From Nocardia alni (lineage in GTDB: Bacteria; Actinomycetota; Actinomycetes; Mycobacteriales; Mycobacteriaceae): 64,000 nt of DNA. The DNA is taken from the NCBI RefSeq assembly GCF_019038435.1, contig NZ_JAGPOX010000024.1, positions 1-64,000 on the forward strand, given 5' to 3'. The translations under genes were made by a program, and so were the position numbers. Under the pieces are notes generated by a model that saw only the letters and a program-made list of their open reading frames with translations, was not told the DNA's origin and ran no database searches. Of the stretch, positions 1 to 8,997 are shown piece by piece (the stretch's first letter is position 1; each line of letters begins with the position of its first letter).

Positions 1-1379
1 GTCGCGGTCTCCCCGGCTCCGCCGACCAGGGTGATCTCCTCGAGGCTGCGGCCCCGGGTCCGCTCGCCGAGGATGCCAATCGTGAGACCGGCCAGCAGGA
101 TGACCACCGCCAAGTACAGGAAGACTGCGGTGAAACCCACCAGAGAGAGCAGCGCGGAGACGAAGAACGTCGTGGCGAAGGTCGCGAGCCGGCCCGCACC
201 GTTGCCGAGCCCCGCGCCGAGGGCCCGGAGGTTCGTCGGGAAGATCTCGGGCAGGTAGGTGTACATGCACGCGGTCGCCATCTGCAGCAGCATGGTGATG
301 AGCAAGCCGCTGGCCAGCAGGACGCCGTCGCTGCCGGTGAACCCGAAGACCACGCACAGCGCCGCGACGGCCGCGTAGATCACCAGAACCGCCGTACGTC
401 GCTCGACCTTGTCGATGAACAGCAGCGCGACGAGCGCGCCGGGGAAGGCTGCGAGCGAGAGGATGGACGAGTAGGTGAGCGACTGCGCCGCGGTGAACCC
501 GTGCTCGGTGAGCAGCGTCGGCATCCATGAGTTGAACCCGTAGAAGCCGGACAGGGCCAGCATCATCGTCACGCTGAGGACGATGGTGCGCTCGAGATAG
601 CCGCCGCGGACCAGGTCGACCGCCCTTCCCGTCTCGACGGCGGGCTCGTGCGTGACCGCGGGCAGGTCGGCGCCGGTGGCCGCGCGGGCCTCGGCTTCGA
701 TCCGCTCGACGATCGCGACCCCTTGCGCTCCCCGTCCGTTGGCCTCGAGCCAGCGGACGGACTCCGGCAGCCACCGGGCTACCAGTACCAGGAGCAGTAC
801 GCCCACGGTGCCGAGGACGAAGATCCAGCGCCAGGCCGACGGCCCGGTGGGCACCACCCAGCGGGCGAACCACGCCATCGCCGGGACGCCCAGCAGGCTG
901 ACCGCGACGATCCACGTCTGCGAACGGCCGCGATGCAGCCGAGGGAACATCTCCGAGACGTAGGTCAGCACGACGACCGTCATCGCCTGGAGGCCGAACC
1001 CGGTGAGCGCCCGGTACGCGACGAGGTCCGCGACGCCCACCGCGAAGGCGGATACGAGGGAGAACAGCGAGAAGAACGCCGTCGCGCCGAGGATGACCTT
1101 CTTGCGGCCGATCCGGTCCGCGACCCGGCCTCCTGCGATCGACCCGACGAACATGCCCAGGAAGGATGCCGCGGTGATTGTGCCGACGCCCTCGACGGAG
1201 AGGTGCCAGTCCGCGCGGATAGCCGGCGCCGCGAAGGCGAAGGTGTTGAGGTCGGCCATGTCGACCAGGAGCAGGCCCCCCAGCAAGACGGTCCACGCCT
1301 TGTGAGTCCGGGTCATCACCGGAATCCGGTTGAGCCGGTCGCTCAGCGGCGTCTGCTGAGCAGTCGGGACAGCATCCAT
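1..1379 (-). CDS. MFS transporter, sugar-porter/aromatic-acid symporter type (3' end beyond window)
   Basis: Leftward reading frame with no stop, running off the left edge; about 459 residues are visible. A proton-coupled permease of the inner membrane is inferred. The translation shows repeated hydrophobic helices, the loop 2-3 MFS signature DRIGRKK near residue 90, and the late motif GERTRGRSLEEI that resembles the PETKG-LEE end of sugar porters and aromatic-acid/H+ symporters. The ATG at 1379 is preceded by GGAGGAG at ideal distance. It diverges from a Baeyer-Villiger monooxygenase gene, so the substrate may be the ketone or acid handled by that enzyme (inference). Substrate class cannot be read from sequence; nicotinate- or benzoate-type transporters are alternatives. 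Confidence 0.85.
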   Translation of the reverse strand, partial: MDAVPTAQQTPLSDRLNRIPVMTRTHKAWTVLLGGLLLVDMADLNTFAFAAPAIRADWHLSVEGVGTITAASFLGMFVGSIAGGRVADRIGRKKVILGATAFFSLFSLVSAFAVGVADLVAYRALTGFGLQAMTVVVLTYVSEMFPRLHRGRSQTWIVAVSLLGVPAMAWFARWVVPTGPSAWRWIFVLGTVGVLLLVLVARWLPESVRWLEANGRGAQGVAIVERIEAEARAATGADLPAVTHEPAVETGRAVDLVRGGYLERTIVLSVTMMLALSGFYGFNSWMPTLLTEHGFTAAQSLTYSSILSLAAFPGALVALLFIDKVERRTAVLVIYAAVAALCVVFGFTGSDGVLLASGLLITMLLQMATACMYTYLPEIFPTNLRALGAGLGNGAGRLATFATTFFVSALLSLVGFTAVFLYLAVVILLAGLTIGILGERTRGRSLEEITLVGGAGETA

Positions 1380-1575
1380 GGTGTCTCCTCCGTGCCGGTG
1401 AACGGCACACCGTGCCAAATCGTGCGTCTCATGAAACGGTGCTGAGATAACGCATGTCAACGGGACAAACGTCGCGACGGCCCTGCGGAGATACGGTCGG
1501 CGCGCGACCGAGGAGCATCAGCGGTCGTGTGGAGCCGCGACGCATGTCTCTGGTCAGACGCGACTCTGGTCGCTA

Positions 1576-1620
1576 CGCCTCGCCCTGACGGGGCGCTTGA
1601 CTGTAGGTGCGGGCGAGGCG
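1576..1620. repeat. Inverted repeat in the MFS/monooxygenase intergenic region
   Basis: CGCCTCGCCC at 1576-1585 is mirrored perfectly by GGGCGAGGCG at 1611-1620, with a 25-nt loop that also contains a small CCC/GGG pairing. It lies about 80 nt before the monooxygenase start. It could be a leader hairpin or regulator site. The rest of 1380-1699 holds no gene that I can support; a small GGCAC/GTGCC repeat is also present near 1400. Confidence 0.4.
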
Positions 1621-1699
1621 CCCGTCACGGCCGTCAGGACACGCACGACGACGACGTCGGAGCCTCGGCTCGCCGGCACGCACGGCGAAGGGAACAACG

Positions 1700-3553
1700 A
1701 TGTTGCAGGACGCGCTTGTCGGGCAGCTGGATTTCGATCCGGTGGCCCTCGAGCAGAAGTATGCCGAGGAGCGCGGCAAGCGCATCCGGCCCGAGGGACA
1801 GGGCCAGTACGTCGGCACCGGCGGCAAGTTCGCCGCCTTCGGCGCCGACCCCTGGGCGGACCCGGACTTCACCCGTGAGCCCGTCCGGGATCACACGACG
1901 GTGATCGTCGCGGGCGGTGGCTTCGGCGGGCTGGTCATGGGAGCGCGGCTGCGCGAGGCCGGGGTTGACGACATCAGGATCATCGAGATCGGTGCGGACT
2001 TCGGCGGCACCTGGTACTGGAACCGCTATCCCGGGGCCATGTGCGACCTGGAGGCGCACATCTATCTGCCGCTGCTCGAGGAGCTCGACTACGCACCGCG
2101 GCACCGGTACTCCTACGCGCCGGAGCTGCTGCAGCACAGCCAGCGGATCGGCAAGGCGTACGGACTCTACGACAAGGCGCTGTTCCAGACCACAATCACC
2201 GGCGCCGAGTGGCAGGAGGACCAGCAGCGCTGGTTCCTCACCACGGACCGGGGCGACGAACTGACCGCGGACCACCTGGTGCTGGCATGTGGGCGGCAGA
2301 GCCTGCCGAAGCTGCCGAATCTGCCGGGCATCGACGTGTTCCGCCCGCACACGTTCCACTCCAGCCGCTGGGACTACGGCTACACCGGCGGGGACCCGTC
2401 GCAGCCGGACCTGACCAAGCTGAAGGACAAGCGCGTCGGGGTCATCGGAACGGGGGCCACGGCGGTCCAGATCGTGCCCGAGGTGGCGAAATGGGCCAAG
2501 GAGCTGGTGGTCTTCCAGCGCACCCCGTCGACCGTCGGGGTGCGCGGGCAGTGCGAGACGCCGGCCGACTGGGTGGACATGTCCCAGCCTGGCTGGCAGC
2601 GGGCCCGTCGCGAGAACTTCCAGTCCTACCTGCTCGGCCTGCGGCCGGACGAGGACCCGGTCGGGGACGGCTGGACGAAGAACCTCGATATCCTCATCCC
2701 GGAGACCGCCGCACAGCTGGCCGAGCGCCTGGGCCGCACGCCCACGACGGAGGAACTGCTCCACTTCGCGGAGATCAACGACTACAAGGTGATGAACGGC
2801 TTTCGGAAGCGGATCGCCGAGCTCATCGAGGACCCGGACACGGCCGCGGCGCTCACCCCGTGGTACCGGTGGTGGTGCAAGCGGCCCTGCTTCCACGACG
2901 ACTACCTGCCCGCCTTCAACCGGGAGAACGTGACCCTGGTGGACACCGATGGCCAGGGGGTCACCGGGTTCACCGAGACCGCCGTCGTCGTCGGTGAGGA
3001 CGAGTACGAGGTCGACTGCCTCATCTTCGCCACCGGATTCGAGGCGGCGATCCCGTACACCCGGCTGGCGGGCTTCGACGTCGCTGCTCGGGGGACGGCC
3101 CTGTCCGAGCACTGGAAGCGCCAGGTCCGGACCCTGCACGGGGTGAGCACGGACGGCTTCCCCAACCTGTTCTTCGTGGGCGGCAACGTGCAGACCGCCA
3201 TGGCCGTGAACGCGGTGCACCTGATCGACGAGCTCGCCCTGCACGTCGCCTACATCATCGCCGAGAGCCGCGAACGAGGTCTCTCCAGCGTCGAGCCCGC
3301 ATCCGCCGGGGTGGACGAGTACGTCGACCTGATCGTCAACTCGGAGAAGAACAAGGCGAGCTTCCAGTTCTACGCCGACTGCACGCCCGGGTACTACAAC
3401 GGTGAGGGCAACGCCAAGACCGGCGAGGACCTCTTCTCCGGCGCCCGCTACGGCGACGGTGCCCTGGCCTACTACGAGCTGTTGCGCTCGTGGCGGGCCG
3501 AGGGCTCGATGGCGGGGATGGACGGATCGTCCGGCCACGGAAGCGCCCGATGA
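1700..3553 (+). CDS. Flavin-dependent Baeyer-Villiger-type monooxygenase
   Basis: 617-residue FAD- and NADPH-dependent monooxygenase expected to insert oxygen next to a ketone (family knowledge). The ATG at 1700 follows GAAGGGAA and was preferred to upstream in-frame starts because similarity begins here. An N-terminal ~70-residue extension precedes the first dinucleotide site GGGFGG, followed by GGTWYWNRYPGAMCD, typical of the cyclohexanone/phenylacetone monooxygenase group. The second Rossmann site is VIGTGATA. The family fingerprint FxGxxxHxxxW appears as FRPHTFHSSRWD, so the glycine is replaced by proline. It is divergent from the MFS transporter and convergent with an aldehyde dehydrogenase. 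A type-I BVMO or an N-/S-oxidising flavin monooxygenase are both possible; BVMO is favoured. Confidence 0.88.
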   Translation: MLQDALVGQLDFDPVALEQKYAEERGKRIRPEGQGQYVGTGGKFAAFGADPWADPDFTREPVRDHTTVIVAGGGFGGLVMGARLREAGVDDIRIIEIGADFGGTWYWNRYPGAMCDLEAHIYLPLLEELDYAPRHRYSYAPELLQHSQRIGKAYGLYDKALFQTTITGAEWQEDQQRWFLTTDRGDELTADHLVLACGRQSLPKLPNLPGIDVFRPHTFHSSRWDYGYTGGDPSQPDLTKLKDKRVGVIGTGATAVQIVPEVAKWAKELVVFQRTPSTVGVRGQCETPADWVDMSQPGWQRARRENFQSYLLGLRPDEDPVGDGWTKNLDILIPETAAQLAERLGRTPTTEELLHFAEINDYKVMNGFRKRIAELIEDPDTAAALTPWYRWWCKRPCFHDDYLPAFNRENVTLVDTDGQGVTGFTETAVVVGEDEYEVDCLIFATGFEAAIPYTRLAGFDVAARGTALSEHWKRQVRTLHGVSTDGFPNLFFVGGNVQTAMAVNAVHLIDELALHVAYIIAESRERGLSSVEPASAGVDEYVDLIVNSEKNKASFQFYADCTPGYYNGEGNAKTGEDLFSGARYGDGALAYYELLRSWRAEGSMAGMDGSSGHGSAR

Positions 3554-3746
3554 TGCGGACGTAGCCGGCATCGTGGATGGCAGCAAGGTCGCCGGTGTGG
3601 GTAGCGACCTGTAAGTCCCGTGGGGGACCACCGAACGTGCGAACAAGGTGCGCGAGATGGGACTCACGGGTATGGCCGACGCCGAGAGGGGCTCGGCGGC
3701 AGGAGGTCATGCTCCACGAGACGCCGGCCCGGGCGCTGCAATGTGG

Positions 3747-5225
3747 TCAGGGGAGTGCGATGCGGATATTTTTGGTGCGCAGGAATTCGTAGTAGCCGTC
3801 CAGGCCACCGGTGCGGCCGTTGCCGCTGTGTTTGTATCCGCCGTAGGGGCCTTGGGGGGCGATATCGCTGAAGGTGTTGATCCAGATCGATCCGGCGTCG
3901 AGTTGGCGTGCGACGCGGTGGGCGCGGGTGAGGTCGGTGGTCTGGATGAAGGCGTTCAGGCCATAGGGGGTGTCGTTGGCGATGCGGATCGCTTCGTTTT
4001 CGTCGGTGAATCGCATGACCGAGACGACGGGGCCGAAGGTTTCGATGCGAGCCACGGGTGAGTGGTTGTCGACGTCGGTGAATACGGTCGGTTCGATGAA
4101 GTATCCGGCGGCCAGGTCACCGCCGAGTCGTGTGCCGCCGGTCAGTAGTGTGCCGGCGCCGGTGGAGATGGTGTCGTCGATGGTGGCCAGGATGCGGTCG
4201 GCGGCGGTGGCGCTGATCACGGGCCCGAAGGTGGTGGCGGGGTCGAATGGATCGCCGATCTTGACGGCTCGGACTGCTGTGACGAATTTGTCGAGGAAGC
4301 CGTCGTAGATGGAGTCGTGGACCAGGATGCGGCTGGCGCAGGCGCAGCTCTGCCCGGATTGGGTGAGCGGCCCCTGGTAGGCGGCCAACCGGGCGGCGGC
4401 GTCGAGGTCGGCGTCGGCGAAGACGAGATTGGCGGATTTGCCGCCCAGTTCGGTGACCACGGGGGTGAGATTCTGTGCCGCGGTGGCCAGGATGCGGCGG
4501 GCAGTGGATTCGCCGCCGGTGAAGTGGATCTTGCCGATACCGGGGTGTCGCACCAGGGCCTCGCTGCCTTCGGCGAGGGTGGGGACGACGTTGACCAGTC
4601 CTGCGGGCAGACCGACCTCGGTGCACAGTTCGGCCAGTCGCAGCGGAGCGAACGGCGCCAGTTCGGAGGGTTTGAACACGACGGCGTTGCCCGCGGCCAG
4701 GGCGGGGGCGAGGCAGGCTCCGGCGACGACCATCGACCCGTTCCAGGGGGCGATGACGGCGACGACGCCGTAGGGTTCGCGCTCGATCAGGTTCACATCT
4801 GTCGACAGTCCGGGGACCGGGGTGCTGAGGCCGTGGGGTTTGTCGACGTATCCGGCGAAGTACCGCAGGAACCGTTCCAGCATGATCGTATTCGCCGCGA
4901 ACGACACCGGCACCGCGTAGTCGTGCACGTTGAGCTGGGAGAACTCGTCCATGTGCGCGGCGATCGCGTCGGCGAGGTCGATGAGCAGGTCACGGCGGCG
5001 GTCGGTGCCCAGCGCCATCCATTCCCGCTGTGCCTCGCGCCCGGAGGCGACGGCGCGGTCGATGTCGTCCGGGCCGGCCAGGTGAATGCGTGCATTCGAC
5101 AGACCGGTGCCGGGGAAGATGTGTTCGTAGCTCCCGCCGGAGGTGTTCGTGGCGCGTTCGCCCTCGATCCAGGATGTGTCGGGTAGCGAAAGATTGTGGG
5201 GCACAGTCGTATCGGTTGCGGTCAC
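3747..5225 (-). CDS. NAD(P)-dependent aldehyde dehydrogenase
   Basis: 492-residue member of the aldehyde dehydrogenase superfamily, oxidising an aldehyde to the acid. The coenzyme-site segment APWNGS, the general base in ELGGKSAN and the nucleophile in SGQSCACASR are all present. The GTG at 5225 is chosen because it overlaps the stop of the upstream gene as GTGA, the coupling seen throughout this operon; the open frame extends further upstream but inside the neighbouring gene. It is the last gene of a four-gene leftward operon (SDR, SDR, CMD-fold protein, this gene), so it probably oxidises the aldehyde made by the SDRs. The true substrate is unknown. Confidence 0.92.
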   Translation of the reverse strand: MTATDTTVPHNLSLPDTSWIEGERATNTSGGSYEHIFPGTGLSNARIHLAGPDDIDRAVASGREAQREWMALGTDRRRDLLIDLADAIAAHMDEFSQLNVHDYAVPVSFAANTIMLERFLRYFAGYVDKPHGLSTPVPGLSTDVNLIEREPYGVVAVIAPWNGSMVVAGACLAPALAAGNAVVFKPSELAPFAPLRLAELCTEVGLPAGLVNVVPTLAEGSEALVRHPGIGKIHFTGGESTARRILATAAQNLTPVVTELGGKSANLVFADADLDAAARLAAYQGPLTQSGQSCACASRILVHDSIYDGFLDKFVTAVRAVKIGDPFDPATTFGPVISATAADRILATIDDTISTGAGTLLTGGTRLGGDLAAGYFIEPTVFTDVDNHSPVARIETFGPVVSVMRFTDENEAIRIANDTPYGLNAFIQTTDLTRAHRVARQLDAGSIWINTFSDIAPQGPYGGYKHSGNGRTGGLDGYYEFLRTKNIRIALP

Positions 5226-6076
5226 GGCTGCTCCTGGCCGGTCGGGGCGTGTTCGGTCTGCCATTCGGCCAGTACTCGGGGTTTGACCTCGGTGACGGCA
5301 TGGTTCAAGTGGGAGGCTTTGGGCCATCCGCAGTAGACCGCGATGTGGCGGATGAGTTCGTCCATTTCGGTGAAGGACACCTCCCGGCTCGCGAGTGCCG
5401 CGTAGACGTGGGACAGGATCGGGGTGGGAGCGTCCTGGAATGCGACGCAGGCCAGGGTGATCAACCGGCGTTCCTTCATGCCCAGGCCCGGCCGCAACCA
5501 CATCTCGCCGAATACGAAGTTCAAGATCCCCGCGCCCTGAAACGGGTTGTCGCGGTTCGGGGAGAACGCCAGGCAGTTGATGTCGCGGAACGATTGCTCG
5601 CCGCCTGCGAGCCGGGCTTCGGGATCGCTGGCAGTGGTCAACGGCAGCAACGGTTCTCGCGCGGGGACCGGGATGCCGCGTTCGCGGTGGATGCGTTCCC
5701 ACTGCTTGTCGACGATGCCGTCGAATCGGGACGCCTTCGGCCAACCAGCGTAGACGGCGAAATGCAGGACCGCTTCGCGCATTTCGGTGATGGTTACATC
5801 ACCGCTGTTGAGCGCCGCGTACACATGCTCGACGATCTCCTGCTCGACGTCGGCGTCGGCGACGCAGGCCAGAGTGACGAACCGGCGGTCGCGGCGCCGC
5901 AGCGCCGGACGAGTCCAGACCTCGGCGAACACGCCTTCGAGCAGCACGTCGGTGGCGGGACTCGAATCCTCGGGCGGGTCGACGGTCATGACGTCGCGGA
6001 ATGCCTCGCGCCCACGCTGCCGTCGCTGATCGGCATCGCGCGCGGCCGGGCTGTCGGCTGTCTCCTGTGTGCTCAT
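5222..6076 (-). CDS. Tandem carboxymuconolactone decarboxylase-fold protein
   Basis: 284-residue protein made of two copies of the CMD/AhpD fold. Each copy carries a TLACV segment and a HVYAAL...AVYxGWPKAS segment: roughly residues 45-125 (RFVTLACVAD, HFAVYAGWPKAS) and 185-265 (RLITLACVAF, HIAVYCGWPKAS). In known family members this fold is found in gamma-carboxymuconolactone decarboxylases and in AhpD-like proteins. There is no CxxC pair, which argues against a peroxidase partner. ATGA and GTGA overlaps with both flanking genes show translational coupling. The duplicated architecture probably mimics a dimer. Its reaction is not predictable; decarboxylation or lactone processing in the pathway is an inference. 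Confidence 0.85.
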   Translation of the reverse strand: MSTQETADSPAARDADQRRQRGREAFRDVMTVDPPEDSSPATDVLLEGVFAEVWTRPALRRRDRRFVTLACVADADVEQEIVEHVYAALNSGDVTITEMREAVLHFAVYAGWPKASRFDGIVDKQWERIHRERGIPVPAREPLLPLTTASDPEARLAGGEQSFRDINCLAFSPNRDNPFQGAGILNFVFGEMWLRPGLGMKERRLITLACVAFQDAPTPILSHVYAALASREVSFTEMDELIRHIAVYCGWPKASHLNHAVTEVKPRVLAEWQTEHAPTGQEQP

Positions 6077-6894
6077 CGCAGCGTCACCCCCGCATCGACC
6101 TTGAGTTCCGTGCCGGTGACGTGGCGGGCCTCGTCGGAGATCAGGTACAGCACCGCATTGCTGATATCGACGGCCTCGGTCATGATCACCGGGAGCGCGT
6201 TGGCGAACAGTGGTGCGAGGTCGGGGCGTTCATCGATCAGCAACTGGTGCAGCGAGGCCGGCGCCATCCCGGTCGCCACGCCCGTGGGGTGCACCGTGTT
6301 GACCCGGATGTTCTGTGCGGCAAGCTCGTTGGCCAATGCACGGCTCAACCCGACGACGCCGTGTTTGGCGGCGGTGTAGGGAGTGTGCAGTGGGGTGCCC
6401 TTCAGCCCGGCCGCCGAGCTGATGTTGACCAGGCTGCCGCCGCGTTCGACCAGATGCGGCAGCGCGGCGGCACAGGTGTTCCAGGTGCCGATGAGGTTGA
6501 CGTCCACGACGGTGCGCCACTGTTCGGAGGTGGTGTTCTGCCAGGTCCCCGCAGTCAGCACGCCGGCGTTGGCCACCGCCGCGTCCAGGCTGCCCAGTTG
6601 GGTCACCGCGTCCTGGACCGCCGACGCCAACGCCGCTGCGTCGCGGACATCGACCTCGGCGGTGATCGCCCGGCGGCCGAGTTTCTCGACCAGCGCGGCG
6701 GTTTCGGCGAGATCCTCCGGACTCGACAGCGGATACTCGAGCTCGGGCAGGGAGCGGCAGATGTCGATCAGGATCAGATCGGCGCCTTCCTCGGCCAGCC
6801 GGACGGCGTGGCTGCGCCCCATTCCGCGCGCGGCGCCGGTGATCAGGACGCGTTTGCCGGCGACCCGGCCTCGCGATGCCGTGGTGTCTGTCAT
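6073..6894 (-). CDS. Mycofactocin-type short-chain dehydrogenase (SDR)
   Basis: 273-residue SDR with the cofactor motif TGAARGMG, the N-terminal pattern RSHAVRLAEEGAD, the aspartate-rich DICRSLPE loop and the active-site YTAAK. The long insert after the second beta strand and the AVDISNAVLYLISDEA ending are typical of the actinobacterial subfamily that keeps NAD(H) bound and passes electrons to mycofactocin (family knowledge). No mycofactocin biosynthesis gene is in the window. The ATG at 6894 follows GGAGG. It overlaps the CMD gene by ATGA. Likely oxidises a secondary or primary alcohol. Confidence 0.9.
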   Translation of the reverse strand: MTDTTASRGRVAGKRVLITGAARGMGRSHAVRLAEEGADLILIDICRSLPELEYPLSSPEDLAETAALVEKLGRRAITAEVDVRDAAALASAVQDAVTQLGSLDAAVANAGVLTAGTWQNTTSEQWRTVVDVNLIGTWNTCAAALPHLVERGGSLVNISSAAGLKGTPLHTPYTAAKHGVVGLSRALANELAAQNIRVNTVHPTGVATGMAPASLHQLLIDERPDLAPLFANALPVIMTEAVDISNAVLYLISDEARHVTGTELKVDAGVTLR

Positions 6895-6955
6895 GCAATC
6901 CTCCAGGAAGGGTGTGACTCGGCCGACGTCGTGGCCGGGCGGTGATGGTGGTGGT

Positions 6956-7783
6956 TCACCGGATCGTGAAACCGGCGTCGAGTGGCCAGGCGGTGCCGGT
7001 GATGAATTTCGCTTCGTCGGAGACGAGGAAGGCGACCGCGTTGGCGATGTCCTCGGGTTGCAGGATCGGCAGCGGTAACGCGTTCTGCATACCCGAGATG
7101 GCGTTCTGCCCCCCGGCGGCGGCCTGCTCCATCAACGCGCTCATCGCCGGGTTCATGGTCATCCCGCTGGCCACCCCGGTCGGATGGATCGTGTTCACCC
7201 GAATCCACTCCGGCGCAAGATAACCCGCGAGCCCTTGCATCAGCCCGACCAGACCGCGCTTGGCCGCGGTGTAGGCACTGCCACTGGCATTCAACGATGG
7301 TGTCGCCTTGAGTCCCGCGGTGGAACTGGTGAGCACGATCGATCCACCACGCCCGCCCGCCCGCAACTCCGGCAACGCCGCACGCACGGTGTGGAATACG
7401 CCGGTCAGGTTGGTGCCGATCACGTCCTGCCATTCGGTGAGAAAATCCTCCTCCTCACCCAGCCGGATGATGCCCGCGTTCGCGATGACGATGTCGACCC
7501 GGCCGAACTCTCGATAGCCCTTCTCGAATGCCGCACGCAGTTCGTGATAGTCACGGACGTCGGCTTTCATCGCGACCATCCGTCGGCCCTGCTTCTCCAC
7601 GAGCTGCTCGGTCTCCTGGAGATCGGCTTCGCTCGCGTTGGGGTAGGTCATCGATGGGATATCCGCGCAGATATCGACCCCGATGATGTCGGCGCCCTCC
7701 TGGGCCAGCCGTATCGCGTGGGCGCGCCCCTGCCCACGCGCCGCGCCGGTGATGAACGCCACCCGGCCCTGAAGTCCTGCCAT
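6956..7783 (-). CDS. Mycofactocin-type short-chain dehydrogenase (SDR)
   Basis: 275-residue paralogue of the next SDR in the operon. It shows TGAARGQG, RAHAIRLAQEGADIIGVDIC, the serine in VLTSSTAG and YTAAK. The ATG at 7783 with AGAGAG upstream was preferred to an upstream in-frame start that would add 16 atypical residues. It is the first gene of the leftward operon and is separated from a divergent TetR gene by about 220 bp containing a perfect palindrome. Two related SDRs in one operon suggest successive alcohol oxidations or different stereochemistry (inference). Confidence 0.9.
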   Translation of the reverse strand: MAGLQGRVAFITGAARGQGRAHAIRLAQEGADIIGVDICADIPSMTYPNASEADLQETEQLVEKQGRRMVAMKADVRDYHELRAAFEKGYREFGRVDIVIANAGIIRLGEEEDFLTEWQDVIGTNLTGVFHTVRAALPELRAGGRGGSIVLTSSTAGLKATPSLNASGSAYTAAKRGLVGLMQGLAGYLAPEWIRVNTIHPTGVASGMTMNPAMSALMEQAAAGGQNAISGMQNALPLPILQPEDIANAVAFLVSDEAKFITGTAWPLDAGFTIR

Positions 7784-7961
7784 GGCCTGCTCTCTTTCTC
7801 GAACTGGAATCCGGGACACCGGAGTTGCCACGGTGCCTTACGAAACACGTTGTGCCTCATCGGCTTCGGTGGTTTGCAAGATCTCGGCGCCGGGGCCGTA
7901 TCGGGCGGCATCCTGACATGAGCTGCCGCACTCTCCAGAGTTAATGTGATGTACTGAACTT

Positions 7962-7977
7962 TAAGGTATATACCTTA
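7962..7977. promoter_or_regulatory. Perfect 16-bp palindrome, candidate TetR operator
   Basis: TAAGGTATATACCTTA reads the same on both strands. It sits 28 bp before the TetR start and 178 bp before the SDR operon start, in an AT-rich patch, the expected place for an autoregulatory site controlling both directions. Confidence 0.65.
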
Positions 7978-8005
7978 GAAATGTCCAGAGTGGTTGGATG
8001 AGAAC

Positions 8006-8683
8006 ATGACCAGCTCCGTGTCTTCCCTCGGCCGCTCGGCCAAGCAGCAGCTGATCCTCACCGCGGAACGCCTCTACGCGGTGCACGGGCTCGATGGCGC
8101 TCCGCTGAGCCGGATCGTCAGCGAGGCCGGCATGTCCAACAAGTCGGCGGTGCAATACCACTTCGGATCCAAACAAGCGCTGATCGCCGCCATTCTGACC
8201 AACCGTCTCGACGACCTGACCCGCCGCCGCACACTGCTGGTCGCCAGAACCCCGCCCGCGGACCTGCGCCGAGTCCTGGAGACACACCAGTTACCGCTGA
8301 TGGAACTCGCCGAGGACCCGGACTGCTACTACCTGCCCTTTCTCGAGCAGTTGCTGCACGACGTGCGCCACCTCGAGAATCTGCCCGAGGCACATCAACA
8401 GATGCAACACGCCTACTACGCCCGCATCGGCGTCCTCGTGCCCGAGATCCCCCGCCCCCTGCTCGACCTGCGCATCGAGCAAGCCTCGCTGACCTGCTTG
8501 GGTCTGTGCGCCCATCGGCACCGGATCCGCGCCCTCGGACTAGCAACCCCACCGTTCGCACTGCATGTCAGCCAGGTACTCGACGGACTCGTCGCGCAAC
8601 TATCCACGCCCCCCTCCGCCGAGACACTCGCCGCCCTCGACCCGTCGCCGACCAGCCGGCCCACCCTGCACGCACTACCGTGA
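8006..8683 (+). CDS. TetR-family transcriptional regulator
   Basis: 225-residue regulator. The N-terminal helix-turn-helix is clear: ILTAERLYAVHGLDGAPL, then SRIVSEAGMSNKSAVQYHFGSKQALIAAI, residues about 12-58. The C-terminal ligand domain carries PFLEQLLHDVRHL and is not assignable to a ligand. The ATG at 8006 is chosen because GGATGAG is upstream; a TTG at 7994 would add four residues. Divergent from the SDR/CMD/aldehyde dehydrogenase operon, with the palindrome between them, so it most likely represses that operon and itself. Confidence 0.88.
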   Translation: MTSSVSSLGRSAKQQLILTAERLYAVHGLDGAPLSRIVSEAGMSNKSAVQYHFGSKQALIAAILTNRLDDLTRRRTLLVARTPPADLRRVLETHQLPLMELAEDPDCYYLPFLEQLLHDVRHLENLPEAHQQMQHAYYARIGVLVPEIPRPLLDLRIEQASLTCLGLCAHRHRIRALGLATPPFALHVSQVLDGLVAQLSTPPSAETLAALDPSPTSRPTLHALP

Positions 8684-8689
8684 TCCAGA

Positions 8690-8706
8690 ACCCGATGACA
8701 TCGGGT
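8690..8706 (+). terminator. Short hairpin after the TetR gene
   Basis: ACCCGAT-GAC-ATCGGGT forms a seven-base-pair stem with a three-base loop seven bases after the TetR stop. It is followed by CCCC rather than a T-run, so termination is only suggested. Confidence 0.4.
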
Positions 8707-8997
8707 CCCCACCTTCGGTATCGGTCACCGGTTGTCCCACCGGTTCGTTAGTTTGCAGGTCAGCAACCGGTACCGCGGAATCCATCGGGCAACCGTGACT
8801 GGGGCGCCGTGGACGCGACAGGCCATCTCGGCACCACGCTGCCCGCCGACAACAGACGAACCAGCCGCCTCGCGACCACGGCATAGCACACGGCGACGGT
8901 GCGTCGAGAAGCCGTAATTCCAACCTATCGGTGTCTGTCGTGGGTTCCGATGACTTTTGCGCTGTGGTCGCCTCTGTATTGGTAGGAGGTGGTCGCT
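8707..8997. other. Intergenic region without a recognisable gene
   Basis: About 290 bp with several CCGGT-containing repeats near 8726-8772 but no convincing coding frame. It presumably holds the promoter of the rightward sigma-factor cluster. An AGGAGGT ribosome-binding site is at 8984-8990. Confidence 0.4.

Noticed and set aside
1634..3667. Long leftward open frame opposite the monooxygenase
   Set aside because: It is a high-GC shadow; the translation is low-complexity (Gly, Val, Arg, Asp) with no domain, while the forward frame has clear FAD motifs.
3554..3746. Possible relic of a mobile intron or reverse transcriptase between convergent genes
   Set aside because: The sequence looks RNA-like in places but I could not identify any domain or boundary with confidence.
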